Part shown: positions 17,132-26,026 of the stretch, one piece after another | How positions within the stretch are numbered: position 1 is the first letter of the stretch | How the letters are laid out: the number at the start of each line of letters is the position of its first letter | Source: CAVONV01 sp963697355 | GTDB taxonomy: Bacteria > Acidobacteriota > Vicinamibacteria > Marinacidobacterales > DATDRI01 | Assembly (NCBI GenBank): GCA_963697355.1 | Contig: CAVONV010000002.1 | Location: 1-64,000 of the forward strand | Length of the DNA stretch: 64,000 nucleotides | Reading direction: 5' to 3' | Program-made: the position numbers and the translations under genes | The notes under the pieces: model-generated | The model's input: only the letters and a program-made list of their open reading frames with translations | Database searches by the model: none | What the model was told of the DNA's origin: nothing

Positions 17132-18044
17132 TCAGAGCTTTATGACTCCTTCAGCCACCTCGATGGCTTTTCCGCCAACCCTCACCTCCGTTGGATTGCC
17201 CGCGCTCCCGTCGACCTCGACAAAGATAGAGCTAGGCCTTCCCATCTCGTAACCTTGTTCGACCAGGATATGGGCCGTAGGCCGGGGTTCGAGCAGGGAA
17301 TGTCGCACCAAATAGGCACCCAAAGCTCCGGAGGCGCTTCCGGTGGCTGGATCTTCCGGCACGCCGAAAAACGGTGCAAACATCCGAGCATGTACGGTGC
17401 TTTCGGGTTGGACGGTTTCGCGAGTGAAGATCATGAAGCAGTCGGTTTCGAGCTCCCTGAATATTTTGCGCATGGTCACGAGATCGAGCTCGATGTTCTC
17501 GAGGTCCTCGAGCGAAGTGGCGGGCACGATGAGCTGGGGAAGTGCGGTAGAGACCACTTGCCCGGGTAGTTGGTCGGGGAGGAGTCGCTCCTCCGGGAGG
17601 CCCACGGATTGCGCGAGCAACTTTCGAATCCGTGAACTCTCTCAGGAATTGAGGAGGTGCCTGCGTCATGACGACACGGTCGATCTGGCCATCGCGAACA
17701 TGGATGTCGACGGGCAATGTTCCAGCCCCACACTGCTGAAAAATACGATTAGGCCCTTCTTGAAGAGCAATGTTCCCTCTTTGGGCGAGAACAAAAAAGG
17801 TTCCCACCACCGGGTGTCCGGCAAGAGGCACCTCGGCTGCAGGTGTGAAGATTCTCAATCGAAACTGAGCCTTGGGATCCGAAGGCGGCAAAACGAATGC
17901 CGTCTCCGACAGATTCATCTCTCTTGCGATGGATTGCATTTCTTCGTCCGACAGCCCGGAACCATCTGGAATCACCGCCAAAGGATTTCCCGTGAAGGCG
18001 CGATCGGTGAAGACATCAGCTTGAATGAAAGGTATCTTTTTCAT
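17132..18044 (-). CDS. PhzF family isomerase/epimerase (one frameshift)
   Basis: About 300 residues after joining frames. N-terminal half: KIPFIQADVFTDRAFTGNPLAVI, with NLSETAFVLPP providing the catalytic Glu (SETAF), and IFTPAAEVPLAGHPVVGTFFVL. C-terminal half: APFFGVPEDPATGSASGALGAYL, the DPATGSA motif of the family, and VEQGYEMGRPS. PhzF-like proteins catalyse isomerisations by moving a proton (DHHA in phenazine synthesis for the founder); here no phenazine genes are near, so a housekeeping isomerase is likely. The break is near 17625, between EFTDS and KLLAQSVGLPEERL. ATG at 18044 is the likely start; a GTG at 18059 is possible. Confidence 0.85.
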
Positions 18045-18069
18045 GGCGTTATCATACACTTGTACTCCA

Positions 18070-18097
18070 ATTGGAAGAACTCAAGAACTCAAGAATG
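18070..18097. repeat. Octamer repeat units at the start of a glycosyltransferase gene
   Basis: GGAAGAACTCAAGAACTCAAG contains the 8-bp unit GAACTCAA twice and ends CAAGAATGATG. The ATG codons at the edge of the array begin the glycosyltransferase gene. Confidence 0.65.
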
Positions 18098-19141
18098 ATG
18101 CCGGAAGTTAGTGTTCTCTTGCCTTGCTTCAACGCGGAGCGATTTCTCGCTTCTGGCCTGGGGAGTCTCTTTGCGCAAACCTACTCCGATTTCGAGATCA
18201 TAGCCATTGATGATGGTTCGGAAGATGAAACAGGCAACTTGCTCGAAGAGGCGGCCGGGCAGGATCCACGTGTGCGCATTCTTCGACAGTCGCATCAAGG
18301 CATCGCCGCGGCTCTTCGAGCGGGAACGGAACTGGCGAGAGGTTCTCTAATCGCCCGAATGGATGCAGATGATCTCAGCCATCGAGATCGTCTCATGCTC
18401 CAAGTGAAGTATCTGAGCGAGAATCCGGAGACGGACTTGGTAAGTTCTCGCATTCGCATGTTTCCGAGAGAGAAGTTAACGGAAGGCTTGTTGCGTTATG
18501 AAAACTGGGTCAACGGTGTGTTGAGCCACGATGAGATCCTCCGAGACCTTTTCGTAGAGAGTCCCCTTCCTCATCCCTCCGTAGTCATTCGTCACGACGC
18601 GCTCGACCGAGTGAGCGGGTACCGCGATGTCGGATGGCCGGAAGACTACGATCTTTGGATGCGCATGGCACGGCGGGGTTGTCGTTTCGCCAAGGTTCCC
18701 GAGGTGCTCCTCGAGTGGAGGGACTGGCCGGGAAGGGCTAGTCGAGTGGATGAGAGGTTTCGTGCGGAGAGCTTCCATGCTCTCAAGGAACACTACTTGC
18801 TGGAGACCCACCTAGCTGGGTGTCGCCCATTTGGGATTTGGGGCGCGGGTCCCATTGGAAAAGGTTGGGCCAGAGCTCTCATTGAACGAGGGAGGCAGGT
18901 CCGATACTTCATCGACCTCGATCCTCGAAAGATTGGGAAGAAAATTCACGACGCGCTCGTGGTTAGCCCCTCAGATTTGGAACGGTTGCGAGACACGTTC
19001 GTCTTGGTTGCTGTTGGCGCTCTTAGCCGTCATAGAACGGAAACGACCGAGGACCGCTGGATGCCGGCACGCGATGAAATCAGGGAACAACTGGAGGATG
19101 CCGGCTTCGAAGAGCGTCGTGACTTTATTTGTATTGCCTAG
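18095..19141 (+). CDS. Glycosyltransferase family 2 with C-terminal nucleotide-binding-like domain
   Basis: 348 residues from ATG 18095. GT2 fold: VSVLLPCFNAERFLASGLGSL, DFEIIAIDDGSEDET (the first Asp pair), ARMDADDLSHRDRL (DxD metal site) and GWPEDYDLWMRMARRG (ED acceptor/catalytic pair). The C-terminal 110 residues carry FGIWGAGPIGKGWARALIERGRQVRYFIDLDPRKIG, a Rossmann-like sugar-nucleotide-binding domain often fused to GT2 proteins. A TTG start at 18071 would add eight residues encoded by octamer repeat DNA; I prefer the ATG, although no Shine-Dalgarno stands out. It probably transfers a sugar to a surface glycan; the acceptor is unknown. Confidence 0.83.
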   Translation: MMPEVSVLLPCFNAERFLASGLGSLFAQTYSDFEIIAIDDGSEDETGNLLEEAAGQDPRVRILRQSHQGIAAALRAGTELARGSLIARMDADDLSHRDRLMLQVKYLSENPETDLVSSRIRMFPREKLTEGLLRYENWVNGVLSHDEILRDLFVESPLPHPSVVIRHDALDRVSGYRDVGWPEDYDLWMRMARRGCRFAKVPEVLLEWRDWPGRASRVDERFRAESFHALKEHYLLETHLAGCRPFGIWGAGPIGKGWARALIERGRQVRYFIDLDPRKIGKKIHDALVVSPSDLERLRDTFVLVAVGALSRHRTETTEDRWMPARDEIREQLEDAGFEERRDFICIA

Positions 19142-19224
19142 CTGGGGGAACGTGTTCCGATGGAGAACAAAGGCGGAAGCATCCGAACGGCCGGGACGTC
19201 CACCGCATCGGGGCCTTTCTTCCA

Positions 19225-19271
19225 GCGGATGCCCCGTGCCCTTGCCCCTACCAGTGTCCCTGCCCCTGCCT
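19225..19271. repeat. G-rich-family intergenic repeat
   Basis: The minus strand contains GGGCACGGGGCATCCGC (19225-19241), identical to 26647-26663 on the plus strand, extended by GGTAGGGGCA and GGGGCAGGG stretches. It fills the spacer between the convergent GT2 and lipid kinase genes. Confidence 0.65.
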
Positions 19272-19311
19272 GGGGGAAGCTAGTAGAAAATAGGAAGTCG
19301 GGTTGCGCGCC

Positions 19312-20196
19312 TCAGCCTGGTACGATGACCTCGAGAGCCGAGGGGAGGGTTTCGATGCGTACGGGAAGCGCTTGAATGAACTCTCCGTCGGCGAATAGCT
19401 CTCCGGGTGCCGTAGACTCAATCGTCACGGAGCGGGTTTTTGCGTAGAGCACCGCGGGGTGATCGAGGTGGCCTCCCCGGAACACTTTTGGAAGCACACG
19501 GAGGAGCGTGAATCGAGAGACTGGCTTGACGATGCACAAATCCAATAGACCGTCCACGAGAGAGGCAAGGGGAGTGATGCGCATACCTCCACCGTATCGG
19601 TCCGTGTTGCCGGCAACGAAAAATAAGATGGGCCCCTCATAGGAACCGTGGTCGTAGGAGATCTTGGCCGGCATGGCCTCGAGCTCTGCCAACGTGAGAA
19701 CAAGGGCGAATACATAAGCCATTGAGCCGGTCAACAAGGGCAGCTGACGCTGGGCTCGGCGGGCAACCTTCGAATCGAATCCTGCCCCCGCTACACCGAG
19801 GAAAAAGCCAGCCTCGGTCTTACCTACATCGACGCGACGTCGGCGTCCAAGAAGGAGCGCTTCGTAGGCACGGTCTAAGTCGTTCAGGCCGAGGTTGGCG
19901 GCAAAATCGTTGCCTCTTCCGCAGGGGATGAGTCCCATTGCGGGACGAAGTGCTTCCGCCGTTTTCATGAGGCCGTTGGCGACGGCGTTCGCCGTTCCGT
20001 CTCCCCCTACCGCCACCACGATGTCGCAGTGGTTCGTGGTGAGCAACCCGGCTTTCTCCAGGGTTTGCCGGAAGGACTGGGTCTCGACGAGAGCGATTTC
20101 AGCACCTTTCGTACGTAACCTCGCCGCCGCTTCCTGGCCATGAGCTCGTCCGCGCCCCCGATCGGAGATCGGGTTGACGAGGAACGTGAGCTTCAT
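19312..20196 (-). CDS. Diacylglycerol/lipid kinase, YegS/DagK family
   Basis: 294 residues. LTFLVNPISDRGRGRAHG opens the kinase domain; the ATP site AVGGDGTANAVANGL is at about 62-76; GLIPCGRGNDFAANLGL and DVGKTEAGFFLGVAGAGFDSKV follow; the C-terminal domain has GNTDRYGGGMRITPLASLVDGLLDL (the metal and catalytic Asp region) and AVLYAKTRSVTIES with ELFADGE. The enzyme phosphorylates diacylglycerol or another lipid alcohol at the cytoplasmic membrane and recycles lipids released by glycan or envelope synthesis. It has its own transcription unit on the minus strand. Confidence 0.9.
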   Translation of the reverse strand: MKLTFLVNPISDRGRGRAHGQEAAARLRTKGAEIALVETQSFRQTLEKAGLLTTNHCDIVVAVGGDGTANAVANGLMKTAEALRPAMGLIPCGRGNDFAANLGLNDLDRAYEALLLGRRRRVDVGKTEAGFFLGVAGAGFDSKVARRAQRQLPLLTGSMAYVFALVLTLAELEAMPAKISYDHGSYEGPILFFVAGNTDRYGGGMRITPLASLVDGLLDLCIVKPVSRFTLLRVLPKVFRGGHLDHPAVLYAKTRSVTIESTAPGELFADGEFIQALPVRIETLPSALEVIVPG

Positions 20197-20273
20197 TCGA
20201 CAGATCCTATTCCATTGCTATGAATCAGTCACTTGCGGAAACAAAGGGACAGATCCTTTTTTCTCGCTCTTTC

Positions 20274-20350
20274 TCCAACAAAAAAAAAGGGACCTGATAT
20301 GAAGATTCGATATCACGCATGATTGAGCGAACGCTGTTCCCTTTTTCTGA
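20274..20350. repeat. Terminator-like dispersed repeat, copy 1
   Basis: An A-run plus GGGAC on the left and GTTCCC plus TTTTT on the right can pair, enclosing CTGATATGAAGATTCG, ATATCACGC and GATTGAGCGAACG. The same inner sequence recurs at 32392-32444. It lies in the 210-base spacer between the divergent lipid kinase and mannosyltransferase-like genes; this position is unusual for a terminator. Confidence 0.7.
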
Positions 20351-20424
20351 ATCTACGTTCGGCCTGATTCATTGTCTGAATCAGGGCGGGTGAACGTTGA
20401 TTCTGGGTGGTCGACCTATCTACA

Positions 20425-22158
20425 ATGCGTCCTTTCACAAGAGAAACCATGAGACAGCAAGGCGTCTGGTCACTCTCGACATATGTTGTATGCATCGCGC
20501 CCTATCTTCTTCTGGTCGCCACGTGGTTCGATCATGACCTGGGCGCCCCGTCTTCGCCGATCTTCTTCACTGTCTCCGCCGGCCTTTTCGTCGCTTCAAT
20601 GAGTTGGTTCTTTTGGCGGAGAGGTTTTCCGCGACCCTTTGACAACAAAAAGGACAACCGTCTCTTCTATGCGCTCTTTGGCTTCGCCGTGGCCAGCCGC
20701 CTTCCTTTTCTCGCCGGTGCCTACGGGCTATTCAGCTCCGATGCGGCCGTGCAAGGCGTCATGGCTCTTCACATCCTGGAAGGCAAGCACCATCCTGTTT
20801 TCCTGTACGACTGGTCGTATATCGGTAGTTTGAAGGCTCACTTGACGGCTTTGCTGGCTTGGTTCACCGGTGAGCCCGTATTGAGCTTCGCTGCCGCGGC
20901 GATTTTGATGTTTGGGGCCTTCGCAGCGGCCGTCTTTGCCTTGACTCGCACGGTCCTGCCGCGCATGGAATCGGTAATAGCAACGCTTTACGTCATTCTT
21001 GCTCCCGGATTCCTGACCGCTTGGGGAAGCCACAACGAAGGGAACTACACCGACGTCATGGCCTTGGGCACCGCCATGTTGGTTCTTGGTGCACGGATGT
21101 TGGGCGAGTCGGAAGGACGAGTCCGGCGCGCCTTTTGGATGGGGGTCTTAGGGGGTTTCGCCTTCTGGACACACATTCTAGCGACCTACTATCTCCTTGC
21201 CGTCTTGCTGGTTGTCGTCGCCAGCGATTGGAGTCATCGAGTCTTCCAACGGCTGGCGGCTTTTGGGGCGGGTTTCGTCGTCGGCGATTTTCCGGGAATT
21301 CTTTGGAATGCGACTCATGATTGGCTCAGCTTTCGTTGGTGGGCGTTGGATCAATCGCAATCTGGTGGCGAACGATGGAGCCGCACTGCAACACAGCTGT
21401 GGGAAACGATGACGACTTCGATGGCGGTTTTGGCCGGTTGGTGGCCCCGCGATTTTCCCCCTTGGCCGAGTAGTTTGTGGCGCTGGGCTCTACTCTTTGT
21501 GTTTCCATGTGCTGTCATTGCCTTCGCCATCCGTTTTCGACGATCGCTCCAAGGGGTGATTCGCGGACGGTTGACACCGCAGTCGTTGATGATTGGATTT
21601 GCGATTCTCGTCGTCGCTGTTTTTGCGCAGAGTAGTTTTGGATGGATGACGGACGAGCCGCGGTATTTGCTGTTTCTCTATTCTGTCGTGCCCGCCTTCA
21701 TCGCCTCAACCCTGGTTTGGCTTTGGTCGCGCCTTCGGTGGGCGGCGGTAGCGGTCGGATTCTTATTGATTTTCGTCAACCTTCACGGGAGCGGCGTGTA
21801 CTTTGTGAGAGCCCTCGAGGGTGATCGCATCAATCGGCAATTCCTCGAGGACCTCGAGACCTTGGGCATAGAATATGGCCACACGGACTACTACGTCTCC
21901 TACAAGTACATTTTCCTTTCGCACGGCAGACTCGTTCTGACCTCCGAATTGGGTCCGGCACAAAAGGAATGGTACTTGCCCTTTCGGGAGCAAGTTGCGA
22001 GGGCCCATAATGTGGCTTTGATACCGAGGAGCTATCGGTTTGCACGACGTTTGAGCCGCCGCCTCGACGCGAGTGGGATCACTTACCGCCGGAAAGACCT
22101 TCTTTTTCCCGTTCTCTACGACTTCAGCGAAAAAGTGAAACCGGAAGAATTGCGATGA
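20425..22158 (+). CDS. Polytopic GT39-like (mannosyltransferase-type) membrane protein
   Basis: About 577 residues with around ten membrane segments. After the first segment the loop YGLFSSDAAVQGVMALHIL carries the acidic residue expected in the first periplasmic loop of ArnT/PMT-type glycosyltransferases; later loops include AWGSHNEGNYTD, another acidic loop, and the C-terminal part is a soluble periplasmic domain (about 470-577). Such enzymes use polyprenyl-phosphate sugars to glycosylate proteins or lipids. A GTG at 20407 is an alternative start; ATG 20425 is chosen as the first Met before the first hydrophobic segment. No partner genes reveal the acceptor. Confidence 0.72.
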   Translation: MRPFTRETMRQQGVWSLSTYVVCIAPYLLLVATWFDHDLGAPSSPIFFTVSAGLFVASMSWFFWRRGFPRPFDNKKDNRLFYALFGFAVASRLPFLAGAYGLFSSDAAVQGVMALHILEGKHHPVFLYDWSYIGSLKAHLTALLAWFTGEPVLSFAAAAILMFGAFAAAVFALTRTVLPRMESVIATLYVILAPGFLTAWGSHNEGNYTDVMALGTAMLVLGARMLGESEGRVRRAFWMGVLGGFAFWTHILATYYLLAVLLVVVASDWSHRVFQRLAAFGAGFVVGDFPGILWNATHDWLSFRWWALDQSQSGGERWSRTATQLWETMTTSMAVLAGWWPRDFPPWPSSLWRWALLFVFPCAVIAFAIRFRRSLQGVIRGRLTPQSLMIGFAILVVAVFAQSSFGWMTDEPRYLLFLYSVVPAFIASTLVWLWSRLRWAAVAVGFLLIFVNLHGSGVYFVRALEGDRINRQFLEDLETLGIEYGHTDYYVSYKYIFLSHGRLVLTSELGPAQKEWYLPFREQVARAHNVALIPRSYRFARRLSRRLDASGITYRRKDLLFPVLYDFSEKVKPEELR

Positions 22159-22163
22159 CCCAC

Positions 22164-22200
22164 ATTCTCGAGTACTTGGGTACTCGAGTGCTTGAGTACT
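22164..22200. repeat. Octamer-unit repeat array between convergent genes
   Basis: ATTCTCGAGTACTTGGGTAC followed by TCGAGTGCTTGAGTACT: reverse-orientation 8-bp units, starting 6 bases after the membrane protein stop and ending at the stop of the YkgJ-type gene. Confidence 0.75.
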
Positions 22201-22626
22201 CTATTTAGTTTTCCGCCCTTTCAAAATAGACCGGATCTCTTCCAACTTGTAGAGTTTTCCGCTGCCCGCGCCGTGGCAGATGTCCTCCACTGCGGCCCAG
22301 GCTTCCGGAGATTCGAGGTTCTCGGACCAAAAGGGAAACGTACGGCACTGGCGAGGGCGCACGGAGTAGATGTCGCAACCCTCGTTCCAGAAAACACAAT
22401 CGCCGTTGTCACGCATCGCGAGACTTGCGTGACCGTCAGGATCCTTGACGACGTAGCGTCGTCTGAACGCGTAGAGGGTGATATCCAGGAGGCGTGCGAT
22501 CCGCTCCATTTCATGGCGGCTCGGGTAAACCCAGCCCGGTTGACCACCACGACAACAATTGTGGCACTGCCGGCAAGTGAAGCGAAGCCCCCGAGGATAG
22601 AAAGGCTTTGGGGAAGAGAGGCTCAT
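22201..22626 (-). CDS. YkgJ-family cysteine-cluster protein
   Basis: 141 residues. Cysteine pattern: FTCRQCHNCCRGG near residues 17-25, then NGDCVFWNEGCDIYSVRPRQCRTFPFW at about 74-100, the YkgJ/UPF0153 arrangement thought to bind a metal or iron-sulfur cluster. The biochemical role is not established. It starts within an ATGA overlap with the LOG-family gene, so both are co-transcribed on the minus strand. A second YkgJ-type gene is at 32714. Confidence 0.85.
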   Translation of the reverse strand: MSLSSPKPFYPRGLRFTCRQCHNCCRGGQPGWVYPSRHEMERIARLLDITLYAFRRRYVVKDPDGHASLAMRDNGDCVFWNEGCDIYSVRPRQCRTFPFWSENLESPEAWAAVEDICHGAGSGKLYKLEEIRSILKGRKTK

Positions 22627-23297
22627 GAACGACCGGGTTCCGCAGCGTCGAGGGACTCTCGACTTTTCTCGATGATCTCGACCACTTCCTCGGGAGTAGC
22701 GGCGCGAGATAGTCGCTCGAGATCACCTTGCGAGATCATCTTATGGGCGAGGAGCTCGTCACGGAACCAGTCGAGCAGGCCGTCCCAGTAACCGTCGCCG
22801 ACGAGAACCACGGGAAACGGTTTGATCTTCTGTGTCTGTATCAGTGTGAGAGACTCGAAGAGCTCATCCAATGTGCCGAATCCTCCCGGCAAGATGACAA
22901 ACGCCGAAGAGTATTTGACGAATGTTACCTTCCGCACGAAGAAGTAGCGGAAGCTGACAACCGTCTTGACATGCTCATTGGGTCTTTCCTCGAAAGGTAG
23001 CTCGATCGAGAGTCCAATCGATTGACCACCTTCTTCGGATGCACCGCGGTTTGCCGCTTCCATGACGCCGGGTCCGCCGCCCGTGATAACGGCGTATCCG
23101 CTCCGTACCAACAAGCGCCCGACTTTCTCGGCAAACTCGTAGTATGGATGACCGCGGGGTATGCGTGCCGAGCCAAAAATGGAGACCGCCGGGCCGACGT
23201 TGGCCATTTCTTCGAAGCCCTCAACGAACTCCGACATAATGCGGAAGATCCGCCAGCTGTCCCTTGTGATGTCTTCGAGAAGATACTGCCGTTCCAT
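22623..23297 (-). CDS. LOG-family phosphoribohydrolase (TIGR00730 type)
   Basis: 224 residues from ATG 23297; a GTG/TTG 30 bases upstream is possible. The family motifs are both present: ITGGGPGVMEAANRGA at about 72-86 and ILPGGFGTLDELFESLT at about 135-151, which form the nucleotide-binding pocket with the catalytic Arg and Glu. Members cleave the ribose-base bond of cytokinin riboside monophosphate or AMP-like nucleotides; in bacteria many are nucleotide-5'-monophosphate nucleosidases of unclear role. ATGA overlap with the YkgJ-like gene downstream. Confidence 0.87.
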   Translation of the reverse strand: MERQYLLEDITRDSWRIFRIMSEFVEGFEEMANVGPAVSIFGSARIPRGHPYYEFAEKVGRLLVRSGYAVITGGGPGVMEAANRGASEEGGQSIGLSIELPFEERPNEHVKTVVSFRYFFVRKVTFVKYSSAFVILPGGFGTLDELFESLTLIQTQKIKPFPVVLVGDGYWDGLLDWFRDELLAHKMISQGDLERLSRAATPEEVVEIIEKSRESLDAAEPGRS

Positions 23298-23458
23298 AGG
23301 GTCTCTTTGCCTTTTCCGAACGGGCAACCTCGACTATCGAGTGCCTTTTGTGAATTGGACGTTTGAACCATTATAGCAGGCTCGGCCCCGGAGCGGCCCT
23401 TGGGTACGAGCTGGAACAAGGTATAATTCCTGGTTTTGGCTCGTCTTCTGAGAACGCC

Positions 23459-26026
23459 ATGATGAAGCTCGTGATTCGACCCTCTCTTGCTCCAGCCGGG
23501 ATCTTTGCCCTGTATGGCCTGGTCCGGTATCTGGACGGTTTGATCCGGATATTCTTGCGGCAGGCGACCGGTGAGTCGCTCCCATCTGCTGTCGTAGGTA
23601 ATTGGCGCACTGCTGAGGCCGTGGGGGAGATAGTGAATCACATGGCGTTTGGCCTTTGCCTGTGGGTGGGCATCGTCCTTTTCTTGATGTGGTTCTTCAA
23701 ACGGCCGATCGAAGAAGTGGCCTGGCCGGTGGCTCTCGGCTTCGCGCCGCTCGTGCTTTCCGGTGCGCTGACGGCGGTTGCAGCCTTGTCGCTCAGTCTT
23801 TCACCCTATTTTCCGTACGGCCTCAATCTGGCACTCACCATGTGTTTCGAAGGGGCCTTCTCGACGCTTCTCGTCTGGGGATTGGTCGGTGTCTGTCTTG
23901 CTCAAGGAGTCATAAGGTTATTGGGGCCCTTGCCGACGTGGTACTTGTCTCCAAGAGCTGAGCGCCTTGGTCTGTTGATAGGTGGTTGGCTCGTCGTCAT
24001 CGGTGCAACCGCGACCTTTGCCGCCGTCACTCCGTCTTGGATCTGGAAGGATGGAGCGGGCCAAGGCAATATGTTCAAGTATGTTCGCATGGCTGCCGCC
24101 GTGGCGAACTCGGGTAGCTTGAACATCGAAAACGCGGAGGGGGCCGCGGAAAATGCGACCTTCACGGGTTTTGTCTCCCATCTGCCACGCATGGCCAGGA
24201 GCGTGGTTGGCGAAGCTGCCGGACTGATGAAAGCCGTCCTATCCGGCGCTAAGCAAGGAGAAGTCTACGTTGGAAGCGTGAAGGCCACGAAGGGCAACCG
24301 CTCCATGTTCCGGAGTCACAAAGGGGGCATTTACTACATCAACGCTCCCGGCCCAGGGCTCCTCCTTGTCCCCGCCTATCTGTTGGATCGTGCCTTGAAT
24401 CGAACCTTCGAGTGGGATTTGCAGATAGCGGTCATCTTGTTCTGGATTCTTTTGGGCGCATTGCTGGTTCTAGAGATGATCCGGATCGCACGGATCGTCG
24501 AAGGAAGTTGGTCGCCGGCGTTTATCGCCGCCGCCCTCTTGGCGGCTTCGACACCCATTTGGCTGTACACGTTCCAGATCTACCCGGAGTTGCCTGCGGC
24601 TCTTGGCTTGCTCTACGCGTTTCGAAAACTGCTGATGGAGGAGTCTCCGTCGTACCGGGGTGTTCTCGCTGCTTCGCTTGCGTTAGCTTTCCTTCCGTGG
24701 CTCCATCAGAAATACTCGGTTGCGGCAGCCGTGCTAGGTTTGATGGCAGCCGTGCGGCTCGTGCGGGATCCCAAAAGTCGTTCGGGCGTCATCGTCAAGT
24801 GGGTGCTCCTGTTCGGTCCCCTGGTGATCTCTGCTTTCTCCATTTTCCTCTACACGCACTCGCTCACCGGAAGTCTTCTTCCGGACGCCACGTTTCGTGC
24901 CGTGGGACGAACCTCATTCGATCCGCGGAACATGGCTCGGGGGCTCTTGGGGCTTCTGTTCGACCGGGAAAACGGCCTATTTGTGTTCGCTCCTGTGTAT
25001 CTCCTTTCTCTTGGGGCGGTTCGGATCCTCCAGCGACAACACTCGCGTCTCTACACCGCTCTCCTTGTTGTGGTCGTGTCCTACATGGTCATCATCGCAT
25101 CGTTCCCGTACTGGCCTGGGGCCGTGAGCAGCGTCGCTCGCTACATCTTGAGCGTTTCGCCTTTCGCAGTGCTACTGCTCGTGTTCGTGATACGCCGGTC
25201 GTTCTCGGATGGTGTCCTTGCCGGCGTCGTCGTGACGTTTTCGGCCGCGTCGCTCGCCATCTCTCGGAGTTTTCACGAAGATATCGTCCAGAGCTACAAT
25301 CCGGATTTGCTGCTCTCAAGAGTCCTGTATTGCGATCCACTTCAGTACTTACCCAACTTTCTTAGCGAAGGATTTTTCGGCTCGGGACCCGCCCATTTCG
25401 CCAAGCTGGTGCCCATTGTCGTTGGGCTGATGTTTCTGGTTTTGAGATTGAGCCGACGGGTGGAGCAGGAACCGGTTCTTTATGAGAATGACATTCGACT
25501 CTTTTGGCGTCGAGCACTCTTCGGTGCGAGCGGTACCGTCGCCTTGGTGATACTGATGGGGGCCATTCTGGAACGCGTCCCGTCGAATTCGACCAAGAAA
25601 GTCGGGCCCGAGTTCCGCGACACCCGACCGCTTCGTCCCCGCTCGGATATGGACCTAGCTGTGGCGGGCGAGTTTGGTTTCGAGAAAGAAGGCGTTTGGG
25701 TCCCAGGGGGAGCGACCACGCGGTTTTTGATTTCCTCTCCTTCATCCAGGGGGGAGCTCCGTCTCGAGTTGACCAACGTCCCACGTCGGAACAGTCTGCT
25801 CGTCGGTGAGCGCGGTGCTCGTGCCTTCGATCTGGAGCTTGGTCCTTCGGATCACGAAGTCCGAGTGATCCCGCTCAAGAATCCTTACGTTTTTCGTGGG
25901 CCCAAGGGAAACCGTTACATCTACTCATTGACAGTGCGCTCCCGTTCGAGTTGGGTGCCTAGCCGTGATGACGAAAGTGAACGAGAGGACAACCGTCGCC
26001 TAGGTTGCTACGTGGTGTGGAAATGA
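23459..26026 (+). CDS. Large polytopic membrane protein with periplasmic C-terminal domain (GT39/GT83-like)
   Basis: About 855 residues. Roughly 14 hydrophobic segments occupy residues 10-720. The stretch FRSHKGGIYYINAPGPGLLLVPAYLLDRALN and PIWLYTFQIYPELPAALGLLYAF look like the loop and helix pattern of polyprenyl-sugar glycosyltransferases, and FYLYTHSLTGSLLPDA-type and YWPGAVSSVARYILSVSPF segments support that relationship, but the canonical acidic first-loop motif is not clear. The last 130 residues are a soluble beta-rich domain (WVPGGATTRFLISSPSSRGELRLEL). The stop overlaps the RNase HI ATG (ATGA). The acceptor and sugar are unknown. Confidence 0.65.
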   Translation: MMKLVIRPSLAPAGIFALYGLVRYLDGLIRIFLRQATGESLPSAVVGNWRTAEAVGEIVNHMAFGLCLWVGIVLFLMWFFKRPIEEVAWPVALGFAPLVLSGALTAVAALSLSLSPYFPYGLNLALTMCFEGAFSTLLVWGLVGVCLAQGVIRLLGPLPTWYLSPRAERLGLLIGGWLVVIGATATFAAVTPSWIWKDGAGQGNMFKYVRMAAAVANSGSLNIENAEGAAENATFTGFVSHLPRMARSVVGEAAGLMKAVLSGAKQGEVYVGSVKATKGNRSMFRSHKGGIYYINAPGPGLLLVPAYLLDRALNRTFEWDLQIAVILFWILLGALLVLEMIRIARIVEGSWSPAFIAAALLAASTPIWLYTFQIYPELPAALGLLYAFRKLLMEESPSYRGVLAASLALAFLPWLHQKYSVAAAVLGLMAAVRLVRDPKSRSGVIVKWVLLFGPLVISAFSIFLYTHSLTGSLLPDATFRAVGRTSFDPRNMARGLLGLLFDRENGLFVFAPVYLLSLGAVRILQRQHSRLYTALLVVVVSYMVIIASFPYWPGAVSSVARYILSVSPFAVLLLVFVIRRSFSDGVLAGVVVTFSAASLAISRSFHEDIVQSYNPDLLLSRVLYCDPLQYLPNFLSEGFFGSGPAHFAKLVPIVVGLMFLVLRLSRRVEQEPVLYENDIRLFWRRALFGASGTVALVILMGAILERVPSNSTKKVGPEFRDTRPLRPRSDMDLAVAGEFGFEKEGVWVPGGATTRFLISSPSSRGELRLELTNVPRRNSLLVGERGARAFDLELGPSDHEVRVIPLKNPYVFRGPKGNRYIYSLTVRSRSSWVPSRDDESEREDNRRLGCYVVWK

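Noticed and set aside
17620..17635. tRNA-like TTCGAATCC sequence
   Set aside because: It lies inside the PhzF gene and no cloverleaf arms surround it; a similar string inside the lipid kinase gene was rejected for the same reason.
24412..25365. 317-codon open frame on the plus strand
   Set aside because: Out of frame inside the large membrane protein gene, whose frame has clear membrane-helix pattern; the overlapping product is low-complexity Arg/Ser/Gly.
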